Shown piece by piece: positions 42,822 to 52,001 of a DNA stretch of 64,000 bases; within the stretch, counting starts at the first letter, position 1, and every line of letters starts with the position of its first letter. The notes beneath the pieces were generated by a model that had not been told where the DNA came from, ran no database searches, and saw only the letters and a list, made by a program, of their open reading frames with translations. The stretch spans positions 372,001 to 436,000 of the forward strand of contig NZ_CP084753.1 of assembly GCF_020535545.1 (NCBI RefSeq), given 5' to 3'. Source of the DNA: Roseateles sp. XES5. Its GTDB lineage: Bacteria > Pseudomonadota > Alphaproteobacteria > Rhizobiales > Rhizobiaceae. The translations under genes and the position numbers were made by a program.

Positions 42822-43637
42822 ATGGGTTCTGCGGAACCGGTGCACTACAAGGTCGCGGAGGCTGCACGGCTTGCCGGCGTTTCGGCGTCCACGCTCCGGC
42901 TTTGGGAAGCGCAGGGGCTTGTGGTGCCGGGGCGCTCGGAAACGGGGCATCGCCAGTACAGCGCCGAGGACGTCGCCCGACTGAAGCGTATCGCCTGGTA
43001 TCGAACGGAGCGCGGGCTCAACCCTGCCGCCATCCGCGAGGCGCTGGAGGCGGAAGAGCCCGCGGCCGACCCGCCGCATACCGAAGGCGATGCGCCGCAA
43101 GGTGTCGGCCGCAAGCTGCGCAGCCTCCGGCACGCCGCCGGCAAGACACTGGAGCAGGTCGCCGGCGATATCGGCATCGCGACATCCGTTCTCTCCACCT
43201 TCGAGCGCACCTCGCAGGGGGTGACCTTCCGCGTGCTGCACGACCTTGCCGCCTATTACGAGACGACCGTCTCGAAGCTTTCCGGCGAGGAAGAGAGCGG
43301 CGACCGCTCCGTCGTGCGCGCCGGCGAGTGGAAGCTCTGGCCGGAAACTTCGCCCGGCGTCACCGTGCAGGTGCTGGCGGACGGACGCAACATGATGGAT
43401 TGCCATCGCTTCGTGCTCGCCCCCGGCGCCTCCTCGGATGGCGCCTACAAGCATGAGGGCGAGGAGTTCGTGCATGTTCTCTCTGGCAGGATCGAACTGG
43501 TGCTCGACGGCCATGAGTTCCACGACCTCGGCCCGGGCGACAGCCTCTATTTCGAGAGTTGCCGCCGCCACGCCTGGCGCAACCGGCATGACGGCGAGAC
43601 GGTGCTGATCTGGATCAACACACCGCCGACGTTCTGA
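42822..43637 (+). CDS. Three-domain regulator: MerR HTH, XRE HTH, cupin
   Basis: This 271-residue protein joins two DNA-binding domains to one sensor. Residues 8-75 are a MerR-type winged helix (YKVAEAARLAGVSASTLRLWEAQGL, then GHRQYSAEDVARLKRI). Residues 93-150 are an XRE-type HTH (GRKLRSLRHAAGKTLEQVAGDIGI, SVLSTFERTSQG). Residues 190-270 are a cupin (YKHEGEEFVHVLSGRIEL, LGPGDSLYFES, HAWRN). The ATG at 42822 follows GGGGAA; earlier in-frame ATGs at 42714 and 42780 add residues without domain support. It is divergent from the amino-acid transporter and very likely controls it. Confidence 0.8.
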   Translation: MGSAEPVHYKVAEAARLAGVSASTLRLWEAQGLVVPGRSETGHRQYSAEDVARLKRIAWYRTERGLNPAAIREALEAEEPAADPPHTEGDAPQGVGRKLRSLRHAAGKTLEQVAGDIGIATSVLSTFERTSQGVTFRVLHDLAAYYETTVSKLSGEEESGDRSVVRAGEWKLWPETSPGVTVQVLADGRNMMDCHRFVLAPGASSDGAYKHEGEEFVHVLSGRIELVLDGHEFHDLGPGDSLYFESCRRHAWRNRHDGETVLIWINTPPTF

Positions 43638-43661
43638 GCAATTCCAGCGATCGGCGAAGAC

Positions 43662-43766
43662 CTAGAGCATGTCAGGTTCAGATTGAACCAGACATGCTCT
43701 AAATTTTTTTGTTTCCGTTTGTCTTTTCGGGAAAACCGGTTCCCACTTTTCCCTGACAAACTCTAG
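43662..43766. repeat. RIME-like palindromic intergenic repeat, copy 2
   Basis: This 105-base element is a near copy of that at 300-403, with the same two-hairpin layout and CTAGAGCA/CTCTAG ends. On the minus strand its terminal TAG (43763-43765) is the stop codon of the adjacent transporter gene. It lies between the convergent regulator and transporter genes. Confidence 0.85.
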
Positions 43767-44662
43767 CCGCGCCGCTTCAACTGCTGCTCGCGGAAGAAGA
43801 TGAAGAGGCCGGAGGCGACGATGAAGCCGGCGCCGACCAGCATGGCCGGGCGCGGCGCATCGGCAAAGAAGATCCAGCCGAAGACCAGCGCCCACAGCAG
43901 CAGCGTATATTGCAACGGCACGACGGTCGCCGCATCCGCCAGCTTCAGCGAGCGGTTGACCAGCATATGCGCGCTCATCGCCACGATGCCGAGAAGGCTC
44001 AGAAGGCCGAAGTCGACGGAACTGACCGGCGCCCAGCCGGCGGGATCGGCAAGGCACCAGATGCCGGAAAACACCGCCGCGCCGGCAATCTGCCAGAAGA
44101 CCAGCGTCGTGTCGGGCGTGGCGCGCAACGACCGGCCGAGCACCATGGCAATGCCGAAGGCAAGGCTGCCGGCCAGTGCGATGAGGGCGGGAAGGGTGAA
44201 ACTGTCCTTCGACGGTTCCAGCGCGATGAGAACGCCGACGAAACCGACGACGATGGCCGTCCAGCGGCGCCAGCCGACCTTTTCGCCCAGCATCAGCGGC
44301 GAGAGGGCTGCGACATAGATGGGCGCGGCGAGCCAATAGGTCATGGCGTCGGCGAGCGGCATGTAGGCGACGGCAAAGTAGAAGCCGGAGGCTTCGAAGG
44401 CGAAGAGGGCGGAGCGCAGGAGATGCAATTTCGGCCGTTCGACCTCGATCAGCCGCCGCCAGCCGACGCGCCAGAAGAAGGGCGCGAGCACCACCAGCGC
44501 GGCGATACTGCGGATCAGCATGAGTTGCCCGACCGAATAGGTCGCCATCAGCCATTTGCCGAGCACGTCGTTCAGCGAGAACATCACCATGCCGAGCAGC
44601 ATCAACAGGACGCCGAGGCGGGCGGAGCCGGAATCAGATGAGGAAAGGGTGGTATCGGTCAT
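43763..44662 (-). CDS. EamA/DMT-family metabolite exporter
   Basis: This is a 299-residue membrane protein with about ten hydrophobic segments in two repeated EamA halves (about 15-150 and 160-295): MVMFSLNDVLGKWLMATYSVGQLMLIRS in the first, and LGIVAMSAHMLVNRSLKLADA in the second. Such transporters export amino acids or metabolites. The ATG at 44662 gives family length; the long upstream frame is rejected. The stop codon is supplied by the repeat. A second transporter of the same family is encoded upstream on the same strand. Confidence 0.9.
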   Translation of the reverse strand: MTDTTLSSSDSGSARLGVLLMLLGMVMFSLNDVLGKWLMATYSVGQLMLIRSIAALVVLAPFFWRVGWRRLIEVERPKLHLLRSALFAFEASGFYFAVAYMPLADAMTYWLAAPIYVAALSPLMLGEKVGWRRWTAIVVGFVGVLIALEPSKDSFTLPALIALAGSLAFGIAMVLGRSLRATPDTTLVFWQIAGAAVFSGIWCLADPAGWAPVSSVDFGLLSLLGIVAMSAHMLVNRSLKLADAATVVPLQYTLLLWALVFGWIFFADAPRPAMLVGAGFIVASGLFIFFREQQLKRRG

Positions 44663-44745
44663 GGCGAAAACTCGGGCATCTCGGGATGCCAGCGCTGTGA
44701 CACATTCCGCAAGGCCGATCCAGTCAGCAATTTTGATGCTTGCAT

Positions 44746-45621
44746 TCAGCCGCGACGGGCGATGAGGATGCCGAAGAGCACGATGACCCCGCCGACGGCC
44801 TGCATCAGCCCCACCGGTTCGGCCAGAAGGATCCACGCGAGGATGGCGGCGACCACCGGCTGGAGCAGTAGCGTCAGCGATGAGAAGGCGGTCGGCAGAT
44901 AGGCCAGCGCATAGGTGACGAGGCCCTGCCCGCCGACATGGCTGATGAAGGCAAGGCCGAGCACCATCGCCCAGCCGAACAGCGTGACCGGCACCATGCC
45001 CGCCTCGAAGAAGAAGGCGAGGGGCAACATGCAGACGGCAGCGGAGAAGGTGGTCCAGACCATGATGCGCAGGGTCGAGAAACGCGACCGTATATGGCCG
45101 AGCGTCAGCATGTAGCAGGCATAGAAGATCGCCGCGACGATGGCTGTCAGGTCGCCGGCAAGCTGCCCGCCGCCGATGGCCGCAGGTCCGCCCTTCAGCA
45201 CGATGACGCCGGTAAGCGCCAGTGCGAGCCCGGCCAGGAAGACCGGCGTGATGCGGGTGCGGAAGATGAGCCAGGAGCCGAGCGTCACGAAGACGGGCGC
45301 GAGGTTGGCGAGCAACGTTGCATTGGCCACCGAGGTCATGTGCAGCGAGAGGTGCCAGGCGGCAAGATCGATGGCGAGGAATGCGCCGGGCAGCAGCAGG
45401 AAGATGTAGTCGCGCAGGCCGGACGGCGTTTCGTCGCCCTGCTTCGTCACACGCGAGATCAGGAAGAAGGGGATGAGCGCCAGCGAAACGCGCCAGAAAG
45501 CCGTCGCCATCGGCCCGACTTCCGAAAGACGCACGAAGATCGGCGATCCGCCGATGGCGGCGCCTCCGATCAGAAGGGCGAACAGGGCAAGGCGGCTATG
45601 GCGGGAGGCGGCAGGTGACAC
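44746..45621 (-). CDS. EamA/DMT-family metabolite exporter 2
   Basis: This is a 291-residue transporter with about ten hydrophobic segments and the two EamA repeats: SPIFVRLSEVGPMATAFWRV in the first, YALAYLPTAFSSLTLLLQPVVAAILAW near the end. It uses a GTG start. It is not a close copy of the neighbour at 43763, so the pair did not arise by recent duplication. Substrate unknown. Confidence 0.88.
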   Translation of the reverse strand: MSPAASRHSRLALFALLIGGAAIGGSPIFVRLSEVGPMATAFWRVSLALIPFFLISRVTKQGDETPSGLRDYIFLLLPGAFLAIDLAAWHLSLHMTSVANATLLANLAPVFVTLGSWLIFRTRITPVFLAGLALALTGVIVLKGGPAAIGGGQLAGDLTAIVAAIFYACYMLTLGHIRSRFSTLRIMVWTTFSAAVCMLPLAFFFEAGMVPVTLFGWAMVLGLAFISHVGGQGLVTYALAYLPTAFSSLTLLLQPVVAAILAWILLAEPVGLMQAVGGVIVLFGILIARRG

Positions 45622-45724
45622 GGTCGAGCGTCCGGATGGCGAGAATGCCAGCGGGGCTATCAGACCGCACGGGCTTGAACCAGACGGGCACCGCTAAATT
45701 AGCGGAAAACTTGCGGCGGATGCA

Positions 45725-45750
45725 AAGACGGCGCCCGAAGGCGCCGTCTT
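45725..45750 (-). terminator. Terminator of the aldehyde dehydrogenase gene
   Basis: AAGACGGCGCC and GGCGCCGTCTT form an 11-base-pair stem with a CGAA loop, eight bases after the aldehyde dehydrogenase stop codon on the minus strand. Confidence 0.75.
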
Positions 45751-45757
45751 CAAACCC

Positions 45758-47191
45758 TCAAGCCGCGTCGGGCCGGTGGATGGTCTTCACTTCGAGGAAG
45801 TCCTCGAGGCCGAACATGCCGCCTTCGCGGCCGTTGCCCGACTGCTTGTAGCCGCCGAAGGGGCTGCCGTAGCGGTGCGGGCCGCCGTTAATGTGCACCA
45901 TGCCGGCGCGAAGGCGCGCGGCGACACGCTCGGCGCGTTCCGGGTTGCCGGTCTGGAGATAGGCGGCAAGGCCGTAGGCCGTGTCATTGGCGATCGCGAT
46001 GGCTTCCTCTTCGGTGTCGAAGGGAATGATCGCGAGAACCGGGCCGAACACCTCTTCACGGGCGATGCGCATGTCGTTGTTGACGTCGGCGAAGATCGTC
46101 GGCTTGACGAAATAGCCGGTCTCGAAACCCTCCGGCTTGCCGGGGCCGCCGACGAGCAGGCGCGCGCCTTCGGCAACGCCAGCCTCGATCAGCGCCTGCA
46201 CGCGGCCGAACTGGATGTGCGAGACGAGCGGGCCGATATGCGTGCCTTCTTCTTCCGGATTGCCGACGGTCGCTTCCTTGCCGACGCGCTCGGCGATCTC
46301 GACCACCTTGTCATACGCCGCGCGCTCGACGAGCATGCGGGTCGGCGCGTCGCAGGACTGGCCGGAATTGTTGAAGCATTCGCGGATCGTTCCGGCGACG
46401 CGGTCTTCGAGGTCGGCGTCGGCAAAGACGAGGTTCGGCGACTTGCCGCCGAGTTCCAGCGTCACGCGCTTGACCGTCTCGGCCGCATCCTTGCTGACGG
46501 CGATGCCGGCGCGGGTGGAGCCGGTGAAGGACATCATGTCGACGTCCTTGTGCTTAGAGAGCGTTGCGCCGCACTCGATACCGTCGCCGTTGACGAGGTT
46601 GAAGGTGCCCGCCGGGAAGCCGGCCTCGTGCACCATCTCGGCGTAAAGCATGGCGTTGAGGGGCGTGAACTCGGACGGCTTCAGCACGCAGGTCGAACCC
46701 GTCGCCAGCGCCGGCACGACCTTCAGCGCGATCTGGTTGATCGGCCAGTTCCAGGGCGTGATGAGACCGCAGACGCCGATCGGCTCGCGGCGCACAACGT
46801 CGCCGTTCGGCAGCACGTCGCGGCTCTTGAGGCGCTTCAGCGCATCGATGAAGCCCTGCAGGTGACCGACGCCAACGTCAGCCTGCTGCTCGGTGCTCAT
46901 GGTGATCGGCGCACCGAGTTCCAGCGTGATGGTGCGGGCCATCTCCTCATAGCGGCGCTTGTAGATCTCCATCAGCTTTTCGAGCAACGCGAGACGCTCC
47001 TCGACGCTGGTCTGGCTGTAGGTCGCAAAGGCCTTCTTCGCGGCGGCGACCGCGCGGTCGATATCGGCGGCGGTGCCCATGGTGATGACGGCGATCGGCT
47101 TTTCCGTCGCCGGATTGATGACCGCGAGGTCATTGGGCTTCAGCGGGTCCACCCACTGGCCGTCGATGTAGAATTTGCGCTTGTCGAGCAT
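45758..47191 (-). CDS. NAD(P)-dependent aldehyde dehydrogenase
   Basis: This 477-residue enzyme oxidises an aldehyde to the acid. Catalytic residues are clear: Cys280 in NNSGQSCDAPTR, Glu246 in LELGGKSPN and Asn148 in PWNWP, with FTGST (222-226) for cofactor binding. The length is typical. Downstream is a terminator; upstream on the same strand is the metallo-hydrolase gene, 12 bases away. Being next to a polyamine-type ABC transporter, it may oxidise an aminoaldehyde such as 4-aminobutanal, but the sequence does not prove this. Confidence 0.93.
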   Translation of the reverse strand: MLDKRKFYIDGQWVDPLKPNDLAVINPATEKPIAVITMGTAADIDRAVAAAKKAFATYSQTSVEERLALLEKLMEIYKRRYEEMARTITLELGAPITMSTEQQADVGVGHLQGFIDALKRLKSRDVLPNGDVVRREPIGVCGLITPWNWPINQIALKVVPALATGSTCVLKPSEFTPLNAMLYAEMVHEAGFPAGTFNLVNGDGIECGATLSKHKDVDMMSFTGSTRAGIAVSKDAAETVKRVTLELGGKSPNLVFADADLEDRVAGTIRECFNNSGQSCDAPTRMLVERAAYDKVVEIAERVGKEATVGNPEEEGTHIGPLVSHIQFGRVQALIEAGVAEGARLLVGGPGKPEGFETGYFVKPTIFADVNNDMRIAREEVFGPVLAIIPFDTEEEAIAIANDTAYGLAAYLQTGNPERAERVAARLRAGMVHINGGPHRYGSPFGGYKQSGNGREGGMFGLEDFLEVKTIHRPDAA

Positions 47192-47203
47192 GTTCGTCTC
47201 CCG

Positions 47204-47932
47204 TCACTTCAGTTTTTCATCGAGCCAGCTCCGGATGAGCTGGCGGTAGCGGTCCCCGCCGAAACTTGGAAAATGGCCGCCATGGACCAGCCGCACCGGC
47301 AGGTCCATGAGCCGTTCCATCGAGGCGATGTAGTCCTTCCCGTCGGAATGATAGGTGTCCTCGATCAGCGGGCCATCGTAGAGGATGTCGCCTGAGAACA
47401 GAATTTCCGACGCCTTTTCATAGAGCGCAATACCCCCTGGGGAGTGGCCCGGCGTGTGGATGACCTCGAAGCGCCTGTCGCCGAGATCGATCACGTCGCC
47501 GTCTTCGAGGATGCGCGTCGCCGGCGCCTTCTTCACCGCGTAGCATTTCGAACAATAGGGTTCCGGCGGCAGGGCGTCGAAGATCTCGTCGGTGACATAG
47601 GGGTCGGCGAGCGTGTTTTCGCGCGTCGGACTGGCAAGCAGGTCGGCTTCGGCCGCATGCACGGCGCGGCATTCGAACTCGTGGTGGCAGCCTATGTGGT
47701 CGAAATGGGTGTGGCTGGCGACGGCGATCAGGTCCCGCTCGGTGACGAGCGGCACCCATTCCCGCAGCGAAACGACGCCCATGCCGCTATCGACCAGCAT
47801 GTCGCGGTCGCGCCCGCGCACATGCCAGATGTTGCAGCGATAGAATTCCTGAATATAGGGTTCGGAAATGGCGGTCACATCGTCGTCGAGGCGACGCACG
47901 CTGTACCAATCTTCCGGGCGGATGCGCCGCAT
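47204..47932 (-). CDS. MBL-fold metallo-hydrolase
   Basis: This 242-residue enzyme has the zinc motif SHTHFDHIGCHHEF (HxHxDH at about residues 73-78), followed by HTPGHSPGG (about 157-165), the Asp of FSGDIL and the late His of LVHGGHFPSF. Members hydrolyse thioesters, lactones or phosphodiesters. It has an unusual CSKCYAVKK segment that may be a second structural site. It lies between the aldehyde dehydrogenase and ABC ATPase genes on the same strand with gaps of 12 and 5 bases, so it is part of the same operon. Confidence 0.88.
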   Translation of the reverse strand: MRRIRPEDWYSVRRLDDDVTAISEPYIQEFYRCNIWHVRGRDRDMLVDSGMGVVSLREWVPLVTERDLIAVASHTHFDHIGCHHEFECRAVHAAEADLLASPTRENTLADPYVTDEIFDALPPEPYCSKCYAVKKAPATRILEDGDVIDLGDRRFEVIHTPGHSPGGIALYEKASEILFSGDILYDGPLIEDTYHSDGKDYIASMERLMDLPVRLVHGGHFPSFGGDRYRQLIRSWLDEKLK

Positions 47933-47937
47933 GGACC

Positions 47938-49023
47938 TTACACTCCCGCTCCGTCCTGAAGCACGACGATGCTATCCGCCTTCAGCCGAAGGTCAAGCTC
48001 GCTGCCGGCTTCCGGACTATCCGTCTGGGGAAGATGAGCAGTCAGCGCCATGCCGCCCGCGGCCACATGGCAGCGGTGGTGCGTGCCGAAAAAGGCGCTG
48101 CCGGTGATGCGGCCGCGGCCGAGCGAGACGGTCGGCGCATCGTCCGTGGCGGAACGGAAATGCTCCGGACGGATGCAGAGCGTGACGTCGCCGCCGGCCG
48201 CCGGCACACCGGAAACGAAGGCGGAGGCGGGCAGGATCGCCCGGCCCAGCGCGGTTTCCACCTCGGCCGTCTCGGCGGCCGCGCCGCGCACCTTGGCCGG
48301 CAGGAAATTGGCCTCGCCCATGAAGCCGGCGGAAAACAGCGAACGCGGGCGCATGTAGATCGAGGCCGGCGTGCCGACGTCCTCGATACGCCCCTTGTTC
48401 ATCACCACGATGCGGTCGGCGATCGCCATCGCCTCTTCCTGGTCGTGGGTGACATGGACGAAGGTCGTGCCGACACGCTTCTGGATCGCCTTCAACTCGT
48501 CCTGCATCTGCCGGCGCAACTTGAGGTCCAGCGCACCGAGCGGTTCGTCGAGCAGCAGCACGTCGGGATCGACGGCAAGCGCCCGGGCGAGCGCCACGCG
48601 CTGGCGCTGGCCGCCCGAGAGTTCGTGCGGCTTCCTGGCGGAGGACGCCTTCAGGCCGACGAGGTCGAGATAGGAAAGCGCCTTCTCGAAGCGTTCGGCT
48701 TTGGCCATGCCGCGCATCCGAAGGCCGAAACCGACATTGTCGCGCAGGCACATATGCGGGAAGAGCGCGTAGTCCTGGAACATGGTGGTGGTCGGGCGTC
48801 TGGCCGGCGAGACATGCGTCATGTCGCGTCCGCCGATGGCGATGGTGCCCGAGGTCGGCTCGATGAAGCCGCCGAGAATGGAGAGCAAGGTCGTCTTGCC
48901 GCAGCCGGACGGGCCGAGCAGCACGATGAACTCGCCGGCGGCGATGTCGAGCGAGACGTCGTCCAGCGCCCGGAACGCGCCAAAGACCTTCGTGGCATTG
49001 CGAATGGAGACATCGGCGGTCAT
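47938..49023 (-). CDS. Polyamine-type ABC transporter ATPase (PotA/PotG-like)
   Basis: This 361-residue ATPase has Walker A GPSGCGKTT (about 37-45), signature HELSGGQRQRVALARALA, Walker B VLLLDEPLGALDLK and a C-terminal TOBE domain (about 285-355). The ATG overlaps the upstream permease stop codon by four bases (ATGA). It forms an importer with the next two permeases and the binding protein at 50858. Polyamines, spermidine-like or other cations are likely substrates by family. Confidence 0.92.
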   Translation of the reverse strand: MTADVSIRNATKVFGAFRALDDVSLDIAAGEFIVLLGPSGCGKTTLLSILGGFIEPTSGTIAIGGRDMTHVSPARRPTTTMFQDYALFPHMCLRDNVGFGLRMRGMAKAERFEKALSYLDLVGLKASSARKPHELSGGQRQRVALARALAVDPDVLLLDEPLGALDLKLRRQMQDELKAIQKRVGTTFVHVTHDQEEAMAIADRIVVMNKGRIEDVGTPASIYMRPRSLFSAGFMGEANFLPAKVRGAAAETAEVETALGRAILPASAFVSGVPAAGGDVTLCIRPEHFRSATDDAPTVSLGRGRITGSAFFGTHHRCHVAAGGMALTAHLPQTDSPEAGSELDLRLKADSIVVLQDGAGV

Positions 49024-49808
49024 GAGGATTTCCCGGTTTTGCGGAAGACGGCGAGTTCGAGAACGATCAGGAACGCTACCGAGACGAGGAAGACGACGCT
49101 GCCGATGGCATTGGTCCGGGGATCGAGACCGGAGCGCAACATGCTCCAGATCTCGACCGGCAGCGTGACGTCGAAGCGCGACAGCAGGAAGGCGACGATG
49201 AACTCGTCCCAGCTGAAGGTGACGGACAGGAAGAAGGCGGCGAGGATCGACGGCAGCAGCATGGGCGCAGTGACGAGCAGCATCACCTGCCAGTCCTTCG
49301 CCCCGAGGTCGCGCGCCGCGCGCTCGATATTCACCTGATGCCCGCCCATCGAGGCGTAGATGATGGCAAAGCAGAGCGGCAGGTTGATCACCACATGGCC
49401 GATACCGACCGTCACCAGCGACAGCCGCATGCCCGTGACGTTGAGCATCGAAAGCAGGCCGAGACCTATGATCAGCGTGCTGACCGTCATCGGCGCGACG
49501 ATGAGACCGCGCAGCAGGCCCGAGGCCGGCAATGTATAGCGGGCGAAGGCGTAGGCCGCGAGGAAGCCGAGAAGGCACGCGACCGCCGACGACAGCATCG
49601 CCACCACGAGCGAATTGCCGAGCGCGGCCATCAGCTTGCCGTCGGAGAACACCGCCTCGTACCAGCGCAGCGTCAGCCCGTTCAGCGGCGGCACCGGAAG
49701 GGTGCCGTCCTGGAAGGAGAACAGCACCAGCACGATGACCGGCAGGAAGATGAAGAGATAGAGGAGGCCGGCATAGAGCGCGGCCAGCGCGGTGGAAAGC
49801 TGGCGCAT
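49020..49808 (-). CDS. Polyamine-type ABC transporter permease (PotC/PotI-like)
   Basis: This 262-residue membrane subunit has about six hydrophobic segments and the ATPase-docking loop ERAARDLGAKDWQVMLLVTAP. The family-typical SFSWDEF-like TFSWDEFIVAFLLS follows. The ATG at 49808 is chosen from family length; longer frames through 51221 are not coding. It pairs with the gene at 49811. Confidence 0.9.
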   Translation of the reverse strand: MRQLSTALAALYAGLLYLFIFLPVIVLVLFSFQDGTLPVPPLNGLTLRWYEAVFSDGKLMAALGNSLVVAMLSSAVACLLGFLAAYAFARYTLPASGLLRGLIVAPMTVSTLIIGLGLLSMLNVTGMRLSLVTVGIGHVVINLPLCFAIIYASMGGHQVNIERAARDLGAKDWQVMLLVTAPMLLPSILAAFFLSVTFSWDEFIVAFLLSRFDVTLPVEIWSMLRSGLDPRTNAIGSVVFLVSVAFLIVLELAVFRKTGKSS

Positions 49809-49810
49809 GG

Positions 49811-50674
49811 TCAGGTCCTTTCCATCTTCAGCCAGCGCGCGCAGGCGATATAGGCAAGCGTCACGACGGCCATCAGCACCAGCGAGAGCGCGGCCGCCAT
49901 CGGGAAATCCGCCCGCCGGCCAAGCTGCAGCATGATGACCTGCGGCAGCACCAGTTCGTTGTTGCCGCCGAGGATCTGCGGCGTGATGTAATCGCCGATG
50001 CACAGCACGAAGGTCAGGAACGCACCGACCATGATGCCCGGCAGCGTCAGCGGCAGCACGACATGCCAGAAGGTCTGGAAGGCGTTCGCGCCGAGATCGG
50101 CGGCGGCGCGGCGATAGTTCGGCGAGAGCTGGATGAGATTGGCGTAGATCGTCAGCGTCAGCAGCATGACGAAGAAATGCACGAAGCCGATGACCGTGCC
50201 GGTGCGGTTGGCCGAGAGTTCCAGCGGCTCGGCGATGATGCCGAGCCAGAGCAGCGCCTGGTTGACGACGCCGCCCTTGGACAGCACCAGCAGCCAGGAA
50301 TAGGAGCGCACCACATAGGAGGTCCAGAACGGCAGGATCGCCATGATCAGGGCGAAGCGCTGCCATTTCTTCGGCACCCGCTCCGCGATGATCCAGGCGA
50401 GCGGATAGGCGAGCAGGATGGAGATGACCGTGACGACCGCCGTGATCTCCAGCGAGACGACGAGACCTTTGAAGAAATGCGCCTTCCCGAAGAAGGCGAT
50501 GTAGTTGTCGAGCGTCCAGGTCGCGACGATCTCGCGCCCCTGCCGCGTCCAGAAGCTGATCGCCGCCATATAGGCGAAGGGCACGAGGAAGAAGAACCCC
50601 GTCCAGAGCAGCGCCGGCAGGGCAAAGGCCCAGGCCTTGCGGCGCTCCGCGCGTTCGAGGGCTGTGGCGGTCAT
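49811..50674 (-). CDS. Polyamine-type ABC transporter permease (PotB/PotH-like)
   Basis: This 287-residue subunit has about six hydrophobic segments, an N-terminal FALPALLWTGFFFLVPF and the docking loop RRAAADLGANAFQTFWHVVLP. It starts about 180 bases after the binding-protein stop codon, and a pair of inverted palindromic repeats lies in that gap. The other permease follows after two bases. Confidence 0.9.
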   Translation of the reverse strand: MTATALERAERRKAWAFALPALLWTGFFFLVPFAYMAAISFWTRQGREIVATWTLDNYIAFFGKAHFFKGLVVSLEITAVVTVISILLAYPLAWIIAERVPKKWQRFALIMAILPFWTSYVVRSYSWLLVLSKGGVVNQALLWLGIIAEPLELSANRTGTVIGFVHFFVMLLTLTIYANLIQLSPNYRRAAADLGANAFQTFWHVVLPLTLPGIMVGAFLTFVLCIGDYITPQILGGNNELVLPQVIMLQLGRRADFPMAAALSLVLMAVVTLAYIACARWLKMERT

Positions 50675-50706
50675 CGTCTTGGGGCCTCGTTGGTGGTGCC
50701 GGGAAC

Positions 50707-50845
50707 GTGGATCCTCGGCTCAAGCCCGAGGTGGACGAAAGGAGAAAGGTGTCGCGGCGAAAGCGAAGGGCAGCCTGTCGCGCGGCGGGGCGAAAATCCT
50801 CGTTCTCCCCGCCGTCGTCCTCGGGCAAGGCCCGAGGATCCGCAC
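50707..50845. repeat. Pair of inverted palindromic repeats between binding protein and permease
   Basis: Two related hairpin units lie at 50707-50737 and 50813-50845 in opposite orientation. Each has the core CCTCGG-N-CCCGAGG and the flanking GGATCC word. They sit between the receptor gene and the permease gene of one operon, so they may reduce read-through or protect the receptor mRNA. Similar CCTCGGGC/GCCCGAGG palindromes are common in rhizobial intergenic DNA. Confidence 0.6.
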
Positions 50846-50857
50846 TTCCTGCCAGCC

Positions 50858-51934
50858 TTACTGCTGCAGCATTTCCGTCCAGACGTCCTGCATCGCCGCA
50901 TCCATGTCGGCGTCGGCGACCGGATAGAGCTGCGAGTTCTTCAGGTATTCCGGCTGCTTGTCCCAGCGCAGCGCCGCCTTCTGCGGGTCCGTCAGGTGCT
51001 CGCCAGCCTTGGCATTCGCCGGCATCGCCCAGTAGCAGGAGGAGGTGGCAAGCCGCGCCTGCCCTTCGGGGCTGACGATATACTGCACGAACTTCAGCGC
51101 GAGGTCCTGCTTCTCGCTGTCCTTGAAGACGCCGATGGACTGCGCCCAGCGCAGCGCGCCCTGCTTGGGAATCGTCCAGTCGAGATTGGGCTTTTCGGCG
51201 GAAAGGCCGGCCGTCAGCCACTCGCCGCCACCCACCACGATATCCACTTCGCCGGTCGCCAGCGCCGTCTGCGAGGCGACGACGTCGCTCACCTGGCGGG
51301 AGACCTTCTTCATCTCGAAGAGCTTTTCCTTGATCGCCGGCAGGTCCTCCTGCTTGAGATCGGCCGTCTTCTTGCCGATGCCGACGCCGGTCAGGCCGAC
51401 CATGGGCAGGTAGTAGTCATAGAGCGCGATGCGCCCCTTGTACTTGTCCGACCACATGACCGAGAGGTCTTCCATATCGGTCGGATCGACCTTGGTCTTG
51501 TCGTAGGAGATCGTGTTGTAGCCGAACTTTTCCGTGACGGCGTAGACCTTGCCGTCCTTCGTGGTCGTCGCATCCATGCGCACTTCCGGGAAGAGATCGT
51601 TCAGCGGCAGCTTGTCGGCCGGCATTTCGCCAAGGATTTCCATGTCGATGGCGCGCGGCACGTCGACGGCGTCGATGACCAGCACGTCCCAGTCGCCGGG
51701 ACGGGACTGCTCGATGATCGAGATCGCGGCGCCTGTGCCTTCGTATTCCTTGAGGTTGACCTTGACGTTGTTTGCCTTCTCGAAGGGCTCGACCAGCGCC
51801 GGATCGGTATGGTCGCACCAGACGAGCGCGTTCAGCTCATCCTGCGCCATCGCGCCGGCAGGGGTGAGCGTCGCAATGGCAACGGTGGCAAGCAGCATGC
51901 GGCGGGAGAGCCCGCCGGAAACGGTGTTCTTCAT
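50858..51934 (-). CDS. Polyamine-type ABC transporter binding protein (PotD-like)
   Basis: This 358-residue periplasmic receptor has a twin-arginine-like signal (about residues 10-31, SRRMLLATVAIATLTPAGAMA). The mature part has LVWCDHTDPALVEPFEK, DWDVLVIDAVDVPR and a late IVSPEGQARLATSSCYWAMP that match PotD/PotF-type receptors. It leads the transporter operon and is divergent from a TetR-family regulator, which lies beyond an operator-like region. Confidence 0.9.
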   Translation of the reverse strand: MKNTVSGGLSRRMLLATVAIATLTPAGAMAQDELNALVWCDHTDPALVEPFEKANNVKVNLKEYEGTGAAISIIEQSRPGDWDVLVIDAVDVPRAIDMEILGEMPADKLPLNDLFPEVRMDATTTKDGKVYAVTEKFGYNTISYDKTKVDPTDMEDLSVMWSDKYKGRIALYDYYLPMVGLTGVGIGKKTADLKQEDLPAIKEKLFEMKKVSRQVSDVVASQTALATGEVDIVVGGGEWLTAGLSAEKPNLDWTIPKQGALRWAQSIGVFKDSEKQDLALKFVQYIVSPEGQARLATSSCYWAMPANAKAGEHLTDPQKAALRWDKQPEYLKNSQLYPVADADMDAAMQDVWTEMLQQ

Positions 51935-52001
51935 CGTCTTTCCCTCTGGCTGAAGGCTTGTGGGCCTTGCGAATGGCGCTCATGGCGGCGCCTTGAGAAA
52001 A

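Noticed and set aside
45776..47395. A plus-strand open frame of 539 codons opposite the aldehyde dehydrogenase
   Set aside because: The dehydrogenase has its full catalytic set; the antisense frame is Ala/Arg/Asp-rich with no motif.
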